Source: Saprospiraceae bacterium (GTDB taxonomy: Bacteria; Bacteroidota; Bacteroidia; Chitinophagales; Saprospiraceae). Taken from it: 59,255 bases of DNA. Positions 50,805-59,255 of the stretch are shown piece after piece (within the stretch, counting starts at the first letter, position 1; every line of letters begins with the position of its first letter). The DNA is taken from positions 1 through 59,255 of the forward strand of contig JAEUUP010000141.1 in assembly GCA_016787525.1 (NCBI GenBank). The letters are read 5' to 3'. The notes below the pieces were generated by a model. It saw nothing but the letters and a program-made list of their open reading frames with translations, did no database searches and was not told the origin of the DNA. The position numbers and the translations under genes are program-made.

Positions 50805-53800
50805 TTATCTACTCAATACTATTTTCCTTTCTGATATGCCTGAGCCTGTTTGCAAACGCACAATATAAATACCGCTCGATACTGAGGGAGTAGTTTGCGC
50901 ATCAAAAACGACCTCATTCAGTCCCTTTGAAAAGATTTTCCCGAATGATAATACTTCTTTGCCCATCAAGTCTATAATGTTTAGTTGGGCGTAGCTTTCT
51001 TCAGGCATATTGAAAGATATTACTGTTTCATCTTTGAATGGATTGGGACGATTAGCGAGTAGGATAGGTTTGTCAGTTGACGAAATCACATTGTCAAAAA
51101 CTAATTTTACAGGTGCGCCATTCCCTTTTTCATCAAAAGCGACCCCCTCAGTATAAGCTGGATTTAGCGATAGAATGTGGCTTAATCGGGTATTTTCAGT
51201 TGCTTTTACCGTTAAATTCAGTACAACAAAACTATCAGATTGTGTGAATGTTTGCTGTGGCAAACGATACCAAGCAGCAGTCACAACGCCTTCATTTTTG
51301 AAAAAGCCCATATTATTTTGTTTGAAATCGGGTAAATCACCTGCCGAACTGCGCTCAATTTGAGCCATTTTACCGTCCACATGTACAGAAAATTGAAGAG
51401 CAGAAATCATTTGACCTTCATAATTTTGCTGATATGGCGATATTTTGATCGGAATGTGATATGTTTTATTTTTTTCCAAAATTCTATCGCTTGTCAGCAA
51501 TTCAAAAGCCGTCAAATTGCCACGAATATTCACCGAGCCTGCCGAACTGTTGATATCACCAATTTTAACAGCAATAAAATCGCCATTCGGGACGGCTGTT
51601 GTTAAATTGGGTATCCACAAAGACTCAGGAAAATCAGAAGAAAATGGATTGGTTGGGTCATCAAAATTAAAGCTTTTCAATATGAAACGCCATGAATTAT
51701 TGTTTGGAAACACTGAAGTAACACGCAAAATGAGCCTTTGCATAATCAATAAATCAACCGCATCAATGTCTCCACTTTTATTCACATCGGCCGCAATATA
51801 CCGATAAGGCGATGAAAAAGCCTCGACACCCAATATTTGACGACTCATCAAGGCTACGTCAAACATTGTCACGCCATTGATCCAGTCTGTATTAGGGCGA
51901 GTAGGCATGATGCGATAACCTCTACCTGCTGTCAGTTCTTTAAACGCGTAGGATGTACCAGTGACGGCATTGAGAGAGTCGTTGGTGCTGTTATAAAGTT
52001 TAATCGTTGTAGGTACTGCCAGTAAATCTTCACGGATTATCATACCACTCACTGTCGGGCAATTGCCACCATCGTTTCTAACCGTTAGAGTCGTTGTTTT
52101 TGTAACAATATGACCGCCTTCATCTTTGACCCAAACCTCAATCGAGTAAGAGCCTAACATATCGCATGAGAAAGTCAAACTCGATGTTGTTGGAAATCCT
52201 AAGCCTGTTCCAACTATACGTAAACCGTAAAGCATTTTACTGTTAGTGGTGCAATCGTCCGCCAAATTACTGATAAGGTTTCCTGCTTGAATACCGAGGG
52301 GTTGCCCATTGGGTATTTGAAAAACACCATTTTGCAAAAGTGTGAGAGTAGGAGGGGCATCAGCGACTGTAATGGTTTGTATCCACGTTTTATTTTCATT
52401 GGTACAACCATTGACAATGACCCAAGTTCTCTGAATGGTTAAGATAGAATTGCTTGAGTTTTGGGTTCTAACATCCGAATAACTGGCATAAATCCCACAA
52501 AAACTATTTCCTAAGACCTTATTGTTGAACGAAGGGAAACCTGTTCCTTTCACAACTATACCATTGACAACCGTATCCGTAGGCTCTGTACGAGAGGCAC
52601 TGCAAGACAAAGATACGTTGCTCGGAGGGAGCGTCACATCTCCCAACAGACGACTGCGGATATACAGAACTTGGCGCGTATTTGACGTATTACCTGCTCT
52701 ATCAGTCACGATAAAAGTACGGATGATGATTCTTTTAGCATTTTGAGCCAGCACATAGTTGAACGTTAAGTCTGAAGGAAAACCTAGAGGTGGATTCGTT
52801 AAAAATGTCGCACAATTTAGGTCAAAATTCAGGTCTGAATAGTAATAAGAAGTTGGTAAAGAACATTCTTTTACGATAATTGGCTCGCCTGAAGCAGATG
52901 GCTGAGGTGTCCCAGCATTGTTTACAAGGTCACACAAGATAGCTACATCTGAAGGTGCTTGAATGATGGGAGGCGTGAAGTCAAAAACCGTAAATGTACC
53001 CGAACACCGATTACCTGTGGCATTTTCTATGACAATAGCGCGTAGTGTTGAGCCTACATTGTTTCCGGTGACAGTATTGCCATTTAAAATAGTACCACCT
53101 AAGGTTTGTAACTGAACACTATAGTTATCAAAACAACCGTAGTTTTCTCCATTCAAGATATAATCTGGTAAAAATTGGGTATTACAATCCGCATTTAATG
53201 TAAAATTGACATGTGATAGACAAGTCATAGAACCTGTGGGCGTATTTTCTTTCACTGTAATGCTAAAAGAGCAAAAAGATGTATTTCCTAATGCATCTGT
53301 TGCTTTAAAACCTGTGTTAAAAGTGCCTATACCAAATATTTCCCCAGATTGCAAACCTGTCAATTGCTGTATAATGATTGAAGAACTGCAATTATCCGTA
53401 GCTGTTGCAGAAAAAGTTAAAGCACGCCGACATTCACCAGATTTTAATTGTACTACCATATTTTCAGGACATACAATTGTCGGCGCAATTTTATCCTCAA
53501 CAGTGATTGTTGCAGCGCATGTTGCAGAATTACCACTTGCATCAAAAGCAGTAAAAATGACCGTATTTGTACCTAAATTGGAACAAGAGAAACTTGTTTT
53601 TGATAAACTTCTATTTGTGATGCCACAATTATCGGTTGAAGCATTGTCAACTTGTACTGTTGTCAGAGTCGCAGTTCCTGATGCATTCAATTGGATTGTA
53701 ACATTTTTACAAGATACTGAGGGGGGGATTTTATCCTCAATAGTGATTGTTGCAGAACAAGTTGCTGTATTATTGTAGGCATCTGTTGCTGTAAAAAGGA

Positions 53801-56243
53801 CTGTATTTGTACCCAAATTTGTACAATCAAAACTTGTTTTACTAACAGCGATTGATTGCAATTGACAATTGTCGTACGAACCATTATTAACTTGAGCTGC
53901 TGTCAAGTTTGCTGTACCAGATGTATTGAGTTGGATTGTAACATTTTGACACAAAGCTCTGGGGGGTGTCGTATCGTCCGTCGAAATAGTTGTTGAAATA
54001 GGTGTAGATTCACAACTCCCCACCATGTTTGTAATCCAAATAGTCACACTGGCTGTTGCTGAGAATGTATAAGATGTTCCTGTACTGAGGGGGCTAACAC
54101 CGCCGCCTATTGGGTCTGAATCATAAAATTTATAGCTTGTACCACCTGTTGGTGTAAGTGTTATGCTGGTATTTTTACAAACTGTTTGGCTGGGTATGGT
54201 ATTCGGTGAAACTGGGGGGCTGTTGACGTTTGAAAGGGTGATACTCGTCGTTTTTGTGCAGTTATTGTCGTCAGTGGCTGTAAAAATATAGGTATTAGCA
54301 GCTAAACCTGAAAAAACGCCCGATATAGCCGCAGTTGGGCAAATATCACAAGTGATTGTTTTTGAGCCTGTCCCACCGTTTGCAGATACTGTTGCCGTAC
54401 CATTGGTTTGTTCACAAGTTTCGTCGGTTTTTGAGGTTGTAAAAGTAATCGCATCTGGCTCTAAAATTTCACCTATTTCGCTTGCCATGCAGCCATTTGC
54501 ATCTCTAACTTTAAGATTGTACGTGCCTGCGGGTAGATCGGAGAAGAATTTATAACGTGTTGACGAGGGTGAATAAGTTGCCCCATTGTCAATCGAAAAT
54601 TCATAAGGTTGTGTACCCTTATCGCCGTATAAACTAATGCCACCGTTTGTGCCACCATGACATTCAAGGTCAACGGATTCATAAGTGAGTTCAACGGCTG
54701 TACCAATGACAACAGTTTGACTGACAAATGACCAAATTGGAGGATTTTGGTTGTCTGGAACGGCATAAGTCTGAGCATCGTGTACATAAATGGTGTATGT
54801 GCCAGCCGCTAAGCCTGTAAAAGTATAAGCACCATTGTTCGTTGTTGCTAAAGTATAAGTGACACCGCCATCTTTTGAAAAATAGTAATTACCTCCTGTT
54901 GCCGCGATGCCTCCTGTTGCAGTTAGGGTGATAGTACCATCTGAACCCGAACTACAAGTCGAAGAAATGCTCAATATACTGAGGGGGTCGGTACAGGATA
55001 CCGCAGGCGGGGGGGTAAATTGAAAGTGCTTGCCCGATGAATAATTGTAATAAGCGGGATAATTGATATTTGTGGTCTTGACATTTGAGGTTGAATACAA
55101 GGCTGTTGAATCAGGGTTGACAGATAGATAGTTTCCTACGCCTAAACGTCGCCCAAATAATCCCGACGAATAATTATAAGCCTCAACACTGGCAAAATTG
55201 CCCAAAGGTGTTCCTCCGCAGTTATCAGCTTTATAGTTTGGTTCTGGTTTATAGCGAAAGATGACTTTATTTGTTGTTTCATGGAGTTCTAATTGGATTG
55301 AAACAGCATCATTTCGTTGGTTGTTACAGACTTGATGCCATCTCATATGTTGCCATTCTACTTTAAAAATCCGATTAGGGGCTGTGCCGTCGAGCCGATA
55401 GAGAATCTGTGAATTGACATTTCCTGCATCATTCGCTTGCAGGTCGTCTCTAAACGGTGCAATGAATGGCAAGGGGTTTTCTAACCAAGCGGTATCGCAT
55501 TGACAATCTCCAACGGTCATATCTGAGTAGTTGCCAAGACCCCGATAGAAAATATTTTCATGCCATTGACTCGTTATGCTCGATGGATTGATATTTGGGT
55601 TGAATGATACAAGGCCATCTTCCGATACAACCAAAGAATCGTAGTAAAAATTATCTATTTTGAACGGAAAACCAATCGAAATGAACTGAGAAAGAGCATT
55701 TGTATTACCTGAATTATAAACTGCTAAAGAATCTCCGTTGGGTTTTAAAGTAGTTGTGGCAGGTGTGACAGCGTTTATGTACGTATAGGTTTCTGTTCCG
55801 CCTGCACCAGAGGATATTAAAGAGTCGGCAAGCCAGTTTGTTTTATTATTGGCATCATTCACGTTCAAAAAATCTGTGGTTGACTCTATTCTATTGATTG
55901 ATGTGGTCGAACAACCATTGGCATCGGTCAATATCAAACGATAATCCTTTGCTACCAAATCACTAAATGAACCTGTGGTATTTGTTATGTCGCCTGAAAT
56001 GGTAGATAATGTATAGGAATAAGGTGTTGCACCACCACTGCCTACAAATTGAAAAGCCCCATTTGTGCCACCGATGCAACTGATATTGATTCGTTTCGTT
56101 GTCTGGATAGATAAAGTAGGGCAGACAAGTGTATTTAATTCATAATCTTCTGTTTCACCGCCAGCCAATCCTGTTCCGCAATTAAGTTGTGTGGCATCCG
56201 CAGCATGTCCGCTACCATCGGTTACACCTATTACAATCCGCAA
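50805..56243 (-). CDS. Giant T9SS adhesin-like protein, main frame (frameshifted gene)
   Basis: This frame gives 1812 residues but begins mid-domain: LRIVIGVTDGSG...GETEDYEL is the end of a GEVED domain whose start lies in another frame (56231-56737). In order follow SprB-like repeats (CIGGTNGAFQFVGSGGATPY; CHGGTNGGISLYGDKGTQPY), a domain near 120-400, two near-identical HYR-like repeats (CQNVTIQLNTSGTANLTAAQ and CKNVTIQLNASGTATLTTVQ), a third (VCPENMVVQLKSGECRRALT), more Ig-like modules, a dockerin-like stretch (DVNKSGDIDAVDLLIMQRLI) and a T9SS type A C-terminal domain (NRPNPFKDETVISFNMPEES). It is probably a cell-surface or secreted adhesin. Intact motif copies lie at 51144, 53716, 54084 and 54978; copies near 50880 and 52292 are decayed. 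Confidence 0.85.
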   Translation of the reverse strand: MRIVIGVTDGSGHAADATQLNCGTGLAGGETEDYELNTLVCPTLSIQTTKRINISCIGGTNGAFQFVGSGGATPYSYTLSTISGDITNTTGSFSDLVAKDYRLILTDANGCSTTSINRIESTTDFLNVNDANNKTNWLADSLISSGAGGTETYTYINAVTPATTTLKPNGDSLAVYNSGNTNALSQFISIGFPFKIDNFYYDSLVVSEDGLVSFNPNINPSSITSQWHENIFYRGLGNYSDMTVGDCQCDTAWLENPLPFIAPFRDDLQANDAGNVNSQILYRLDGTAPNRIFKVEWQHMRWHQVCNNQRNDAVSIQLELHETTNKVIFRYKPEPNYKADNCGGTPLGNFASVEAYNYSSGLFGRRLGVGNYLSVNPDSTALYSTSNVKTTNINYPAYYNYSSGKHFQFTPPPAVSCTDPLSILSISSTCSSGSDGTITLTATGGIAATGGNYYFSKDGGVTYTLATTNNGAYTFTGLAAGTYTIYVHDAQTYAVPDNQNPPIWSFVSQTVVIGTAVELTYESVDLECHGGTNGGISLYGDKGTQPYEFSIDNGATYSPSSTRYKFFSDLPAGTYNLKVRDANGCMASEIGEILEPDAITFTTSKTDETCEQTNGTATVSANGGTGSKTITCDICPTAAISGVFSGLAANTYIFTATDDNNCTKTTSITLSNVNSPPVSPNTIPSQTVCKNTSITLTPTGGTSYKFYDSDPIGGGVSPLSTGTSYTFSATASVTIWITNMVGSCESTPISTTISTDDTTPPRALCQNVTIQLNTSGTANLTAAQVNNGSYDNCQLQSIAVSKTSFDCTNLGTNTVLFTATDAYNNTATCSATITIEDKIPPSVSCKNVTIQLNASGTATLTTVQVDNASTDNCGITNRSLSKTSFSCSNLGTNTVIFTAFDASGNSATCAATITVEDKIAPTIVCPENMVVQLKSGECRRALTFSATATDNCSSSIIIQQLTGLQSGEIFGIGTFNTGFKATDALGNTSFCSFSITVKENTPTGSMTCLSHVNFTLNADCNTQFLPDYILNGENYGCFDNYSVQLQTLGGTILNGNTVTGNNVGSTLRAIVIENATGNRCSGTFTVFDFTPPIIQAPSDVAILCDLVNNAGTPQPSASGEPIIVKECSLPTSYYYSDLNFDLNCATFLTNPPLGFPSDLTFNYVLAQNAKRIIIRTFIVTDRAGNTSNTRQVLYIRSRLLGDVTLPPSNVSLSCSASRTEPTDTVVNGIVVKGTGFPSFNNKVLGNSFCGIYASYSDVRTQNSSNSILTIQRTWVIVNGCTNENKTWIQTITVADAPPTLTLLQNGVFQIPNGQPLGIQAGNLISNLADDCTTNSKMLYGLRIVGTGLGFPTTSSLTFSCDMLGSYSIEVWVKDEGGHIVTKTTTLTVRNDGGNCPTVSGMIIREDLLAVPTTIKLYNSTNDSLNAVTGTSYAFKELTAGRGYRIMPTRPNTDWINGVTMFDVALMSRQILGVEAFSSPYRYIAADVNKSGDIDAVDLLIMQRLILRVTSVFPNNNSWRFILKSFNFDDPTNPFSSDFPESLWIPNLTTAVPNGDFIAVKIGDINSSAGSVNIRGNLTAFELLTSDRILEKNKTYHIPIKISPYQQNYEGQMISALQFSVHVDGKMAQIERSSAGDLPDFKQNNMGFFKNEGVVTAAWYRLPQQTFTQSDSFVVLNLTVKATENTRLSHILSLNPAYTEGVAFDEKGNGAPVKLVFDNVISSTDKPILLANRPNPFKDETVISFNMPEESYAQLNIIDLMGKEVLSFGKIFSKGLNEVVFDAQTTPSVSSGIYIVRLQTGSGISERKIVLSR

Positions 56244-56737
56244 TCTAACAGCCGTGTTTGAGGTGTTTGGCAGGGTGATGCTGCCCGATACTGTAGAGAG
56301 ATGTCTGACCCAGAAGCGACGATTGTGCCTGTGCTGAGCAATTCGCCGCTTCCAGTGAAGTCTCCATTGTCGTCTTTGTCAAAAAATAGGGCATAGCCCG
56401 CCATTGGGTTCGTAGAGGCATCTGCTTTTGCAATGCTGAGCGCAAAATTGTACGAAGTGCCACTATATACTGAGGGGTAAGTACTTGAATAAAGTGTATG
56501 GTTCTCAAATGAGCCGCCATTCACTGTCGTTGAGCAAGACGAGGATTGATTAATCACCGCCACAGTGCCTTTTTTTAGCTCAAAATTAGAAATATACACG
56601 CCTAAATGACCCGAACTGCCACAACTATTGCTGTACAGCGGTTTGCAATACGTTTGTGCTTGAGCTACTTCACTAAAATGGACTACGAGAAGAAAGATAA
56701 ATACAAATTTGGTTACAAGTGTGGCATTATTGTTCAT
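56231..56737 (-). CDS. N-terminal part of the giant T9SS protein, cut off by a frameshift
   Basis: The frame runs 168 residues from a signal peptide (NATLVTKFVFIFLLVVHFSE...AQAQ) through YCKPLYSNSCGSSG and the first half of a GEVED domain (YALFFDKDDNGDFTGSGELL). After GSDIS it goes out of phase. Removing one CT pair from the run at 56295-56301 joins it to TVSGSITLPNTSNTAVRLRI and the GETEDY end of the same domain, giving one protein of about 1976 residues. It is a real mutation, a phase-variation site or a sequence error; the seven-base run is short for phase variation. A motif copy is at 56469. Confidence 0.8.
   Translation of the reverse strand: MNNNATLVTKFVFIFLLVVHFSEVAQAQTYCKPLYSNSCGSSGHLGVYISNFELKKGTVAVINQSSSCSTTVNGGSFENHTLYSSTYPSVYSGTSYNFALSIAKADASTNPMAGYALFFDKDDNGDFTGSGELLSTGTIVASGSDISLQYRAASPCQTPQTRLLDCGL
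56295..56301 (-). other. Frameshift site at a CT dinucleotide run
   Basis: The coding strand reads ACATCTCTCTACAG. Losing one CT unit restores ATC TCT ACA GTA TCG and a continuous GEVED domain; no other small change in the overlap does this as simply. Confidence 0.75.
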
Positions 56738-57104
56738 AGATTCGGTTGTGTACAGCTTTGTCTTAAAGCTGTATGTTTAGAAAATGATGATTCGACGCAA
56801 TAAAATGTTGTGTACAAGATGAGAAGCCATCAGTATGGGCATAGGTTGGTTCTGTGGATGCTTTATAATAGTTCGGTTTTTAGACTAAAAAAAATCAATA
56901 TACAATATCAGCCCTTAGACTGCTTTAATCGGAAATTGTTGTGAGCATAAATCGGTGTAAAGTTCAAAAATGTTTTTTTAAAATGCAAAATTTTGTAAAC
57001 TTAACTACACATTTATTATAAATTTACCCTAATACCTTACAAAATGATGCTTTTCTAACCTTGATTGAGCGGTATATCTTTCCGAAATGCAATAGGTGTA
57101 AGAG
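56738..57104. other. AT-rich gap upstream of the giant gene
   Basis: No gene is supported here. A small hairpin TACAGCTTT-GTCTT-AAAGCTGTA (56751-56773) lies 14 bp upstream of the giant gene's start codon, within its likely leader. No clear -7 element was found. Confidence 0.4.
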
Positions 57105-57154
57105 TAAAATTAAAACCGCCGTGACCTCAATAGGTCACGGCGGTTTTAATTTTA
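57105..57154 (-). terminator. Strong hairpin terminator
   Basis: TAAAATTAAAACCGCCGTGA plus CCT pairs with its exact complement around CAAT, giving 23-bp arms with AT-rich flanks. It lies 73 bp beyond the stop of the T9SS protein gene at 57227 and can work in both directions. Confidence 0.8.
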
Positions 57155-57226
57155 TTGAGAGGTATCTCTAACAGAATCAATTTGTTAGATGATACTTTGT
57201 AAACTACGGTCTTCCAAGCCTATTTC

Positions 57227-58948
57227 CTAACGCACGCCTTTCAGCGTTTTTATACCTTGTTCAGTTTTGATATTGACCAAATATAAACCCGTAAAATGGG
57301 CTGGCATACTGAGGGGTATGTTTTGTTGCCCTGCGGTATAAAAACGACGTATTTGAGATAAGACCCTTGAATTGACATCAAGAACTTGGATATCAAGCCA
57401 CTCACTTGTTTTTAGATCCAATAGAAGCGTGGGTGTTTCGGTCATTACTGAGGGGTTGGGATAAAGGCTGGCAGTACGAATCGAAAACGGCTCTTGAATA
57501 CCTACTCTTGCCCCTGCAACACCTGCATTGTTGATGTTTTGAGCATAAATACCACCTGTTGACGACAATCTCATGTCTTGCCATACAGCCACTACTTGAT
57601 TTGCACCAAAAAGACCTAATGTGCCACGTCCTTTACCGCTTTCGACGGCGCTTATACCTCTGACCCATTGCAGTACACCGCTGAAATTGATTTTAAAGGC
57701 TCTCATTTTTTCTTTGTTGAACGTCGCGTCTTGCTCGTAAAGGGCTATCAAACCATCACTGGTTGCTTTAATATCATAGCCGATGACGTAATCCGTTGTG
57801 TTTGCAGGGATGGGGAAGATTTCTTTGCCATTGTTTCCGAGTAGCAGATTGCCTAATGTATCGGTTTTCTGTACCGTAAAGCCCGACAGTGATTGAGCCG
57901 AGTTTAATACATGAAACAATGTCCACACCTCATTTCGATTGGGTAAAACCTGTATATTGACTAAGAGCTTGTGAACGCCTGTGGCATCAGCCATTTCCAC
58001 GCCATCGGTCGTCCAAGACGATGAATCGGCTTTGATGCGTTGTACCCAAACATCATTCAAAGCAGCTGAAGTCGGGTGACCAGAGTTGAAGGCGACATAA
58101 AAACCGCCATTGGCATCAGGCAGAACCGAAGGGCGGTGGGCGAAGCCTATTGTTTTATTAGAAACCAGCTTCTCGCGCCAAAGGGCTTGCCCATTGGCAT
58201 CGTAGCGATTGCAAAACATAATAGATACACCCAAACCCGAACCCGTAGCGCGCACATAATGCAGTATAAATTCATCTGCGCCCGTCGGAACGGCCGTACC
58301 ACGCGAAAAGCGACGGGTGTATGTCGTTCCTGTATCCCGTACACGGCGATTGTCTGACCACATCAGAGTCCCTGTTGGGGAGATTTTTTGCATGGCTAAA
58401 TAGCTGCGTGTGCCCGATTCGTTCCAAACAACAATGGTATTGCCCGCATTCGTAAAACCTATGGAAGGTGACAAGCCTGAAGAAGTCGGCTCGAAAATGG
58501 TATCATGCAATACGATACCTTTATTGCCCCAAAGAAACTGTCCTGTTTTGCTGATTTTATAGACCACACAATGCGATTTAGCCGTATTGTCGCGATAATC
58601 TTGAAAACCAAGAATAGCATTTCCATCGCGGTCAGCTTTCAAATCGGATACAAAAAGCGCAGAGCCTTGTCGCTCACCGCTCACCAACAAACCGTCAGCC
58701 CCTAATTGTTTAACGCCTTGTGGATTGAGCAATTGTAAACGCACATCGTAGTTGTTGGTAGTGAGATTTCTTTCATACCAAGAAATGTAGAGACTACCAT
58801 CGGGCAACCCTGCTGACAGGCAGACCGTTTCTTCAGCGTCTGCTTTGTCTTTAATGATGGTATTCTGCAATGTATCTGTTGTCCATTGCGCCGATAGATG
58901 GGTACAGAAAAAGAGGAAAAGGCAAGAGAGTAATCGGAATCTTGTCAT
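57227..58948 (-). CDS. Secreted protein with T9SS C-terminal domain, unknown function
   Basis: This 573-residue protein starts at the ATG ending at 58948 (MTRFRLLSCLFLFFCTHLSA), the better signal-peptide start; an in-frame ATG lies 54 nt upstream. The body is a set of repeated strand units with a WxG/D pattern (DLKADRDGNAILGFQDYRDN; VYKISKTGQFLWGNKGIVL; FNSGHPTSAALNDVWVQRI), suggesting a beta-propeller. The end is a T9SS type A sorting domain (LYPNPSVMTETPTLLLDLKT ... GLYLVNIKTEQGIKTLKGVR). Two motif copies lie in that domain (57308, 57447), giving Pro-Leu-Ser and Pro-Ser-Val, the latter in the PNPS element. Confidence 0.85.
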   Translation of the reverse strand: MTRFRLLSCLFLFFCTHLSAQWTTDTLQNTIIKDKADAEETVCLSAGLPDGSLYISWYERNLTTNNYDVRLQLLNPQGVKQLGADGLLVSGERQGSALFVSDLKADRDGNAILGFQDYRDNTAKSHCVVYKISKTGQFLWGNKGIVLHDTIFEPTSSGLSPSIGFTNAGNTIVVWNESGTRSYLAMQKISPTGTLMWSDNRRVRDTGTTYTRRFSRGTAVPTGADEFILHYVRATGSGLGVSIMFCNRYDANGQALWREKLVSNKTIGFAHRPSVLPDANGGFYVAFNSGHPTSAALNDVWVQRIKADSSSWTTDGVEMADATGVHKLLVNIQVLPNRNEVWTLFHVLNSAQSLSGFTVQKTDTLGNLLLGNNGKEIFPIPANTTDYVIGYDIKATSDGLIALYEQDATFNKEKMRAFKINFSGVLQWVRGISAVESGKGRGTLGLFGANQVVAVWQDMRLSSTGGIYAQNINNAGVAGARVGIQEPFSIRTASLYPNPSVMTETPTLLLDLKTSEWLDIQVLDVNSRVLSQIRRFYTAGQQNIPLSMPAHFTGLYLVNIKTEQGIKTLKGVR

Positions 58949-59038
58949 AGTAAAGTGGGTTTTGTTTAATGAAATTGAATAATGATAGATAATTGACAGC
59001 AATTTAAATATTTTATTGTATTTTGATATAGATGATTT

Positions 59039-59255
59039 TTATCCCAACACCTTCGCTATCGTACCACCCACCTCAGGCGAATCAAAAACAACCTTGATTT
59101 GTTCGCCCTGCAATAGAGACCCGACGAGGAAAAGTCCTAAGCCATTGCCCCGTTCTTGCTGAGTGCCACGCTGCGAAAGACTCACTTCGCGCATGAGTTT
59201 GGAGCGTTGTTCGGGTGATAGACCGATGCCGAAGTCTTGAATAGAAAAACCCCTA
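59039..59255 (-). CDS. Sensor histidine kinase, C-terminal end (cut by window edge)
   Basis: The last 72 codons are present, with stop TAA at 59039-59041. They encode the end of an HATPase domain: FSIQDFGIGLSPEQRSKLMR (G1 box DxGxGL) and ERGNGLGLFLVGSLL (G2 box GxGLGL), finishing IKVVFDSPEVGGTIAKVLG. The start and any sensor or phospho-acceptor region lie beyond the right edge. Confidence 0.85.
   Translation of the reverse strand, partial: RGFSIQDFGIGLSPEQRSKLMREVSLSQRGTQQERGNGLGLFLVGSLLQGEQIKVVFDSPEVGGTIAKVLG

Larger units (their letters stand above)
438..57455. repeat. Highly iterated motif TACTGAGGGG, 63 exact core copies
   Basis: Core ACTGAGGGG starts on + at 438, 1453, 1623, 3855, 4471, 4739, 5566, 8155, 8851, 11889, 17722, 19643, 19931, 21599, 23459, 23979, 24560, 26920, 31296, 36613, 38035, 39918, 40458, 40860, 41102, 41830, 43277, 43454, 43858, 44657, 45679, 47163, 48271, 49478, 53716, 54084, 54978, 56469, 57308 and 57447. 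The complement CCCCTCAGT starts at 2409, 3990, 7002, 10134, 14359, 16206, 18345, 18767, 19962, 20947, 21619, 27493, 27696, 32589, 32739, 34865, 35410, 36440, 37036, 38678, 45031, 48630 and 51144. The extended consensus is ATACTGAGGGGGT. About 46 copies are in genes and 17 between genes. Positions were read by eye, so a few may be missed. Confidence 0.95.

Noticed and set aside
438-57455. The iterated motif as a strand-biased segregation signal (KOPS- or Chi-like polarity)
   Set aside because: Orientation is mixed (40 versus 23) with local runs on each strand. One window cannot show replichore bias, so this is left as an alternative, not claimed.
438-57455. The iterated motif as a Shine-Dalgarno sequence
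   Set aside because: Only one copy (43858) is well placed before a start codon; the great majority lie inside genes or far from starts, and many are on the opposite strand.
1-59255. tRNA, rRNA, riboswitch or replication origin
   Set aside because: I looked for cloverleaf ends, conserved rRNA words and known riboswitch cores by eye and saw none; a covariance-model search would be needed to exclude small RNAs.

Overview
The window is chromosomal DNA of a Bacteroidota bacterium, probably from the Cytophagales, Chitinophagales or Saprospirales side of the phylum; I cannot name a genus. The reasons are a SusC/SusD pair, several exported proteins with type IX secretion (T9SS) C-terminal domains, a LytS-type beta-propeller histidine kinase with a LytTR regulator, planctomycete-type cytochrome genes (DUF1549/DUF1553/DUF1501) and promoter-like TAnnTTTG elements. 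No tRNA, rRNA, transposase or CRISPR array was found.

Layout. 1-9.4 kb, all on +: a Bro-N protein, galE, a glycerol/water channel, a formyltransferase-like gene, then deoB, a nucleoside phosphorylase, deoC and a two-domain ALDH16-like aldehyde dehydrogenase, which together form a deoxynucleoside-catabolism operon. 9.5-9.9 kb: a 21-bp tandem array. 9.9-19.2 kb: a membrane sensor kinase (-), then SusC, SusD, a lipoprotein and the LytTR regulator (+). 19.4-26.8 kb, all on -: exported proteins (small secreted proteins, a GH5 hydrolase, a beta-helix T9SS protein, a chagasin-type inhibitor and a papain-type protease with a seven-repeat propeller). 27.2-38.9 kb: a planctomycete-type cytochrome cluster, split by a 4.7-kb accessory insert that carries a STAND (NB-ARC/TPR) protein and at least five unrelated repeat families. 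39.8-49.7 kb: reductive pyrimidine degradation (dihydropyrimidinase, beta-ureidopropionase, preA), with sulfite reductase and a TauE-type exporter between. 49.9-59.3 kb: TerC, a roughly 2000-residue T9SS adhesin-like gene interrupted by a frameshift, another T9SS protein and the tail of a histidine kinase.

The most striking signal is not a gene. The asymmetric 9-mer ACTGAGGGG, nearly always preceded by T, occurs 63 times exactly (40 on +, 23 on -), about once per 0.94 kb, against about 0.45 expected with uniform base use. It sits in genes in all five reading frames that avoid a stop, and it is denser between genes, twice as close inverted pairs. Density, asymmetry, size and inverted pairing resemble the DNA-uptake sequences of Neisseria and Pasteurellaceae, though a Chi-like or other chromosome-wide signal is also possible. 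Four further copies are split by exactly 21 bp carrying a small hairpin, which keeps the reading frame.

A second system links three minus-strand genes for exported proteins (starts 19862, 23913, 26790). Their promoters share the same -7-like element, an ACTGAGGGGG exactly 8 nt from it, and 10-bp boxes (consensus AWTGAGYRAA) starting 28 nt from it and repeating at 21-bp intervals. This geometry fits a LytTR-type regulator, and one is encoded next door at 18403-19164.
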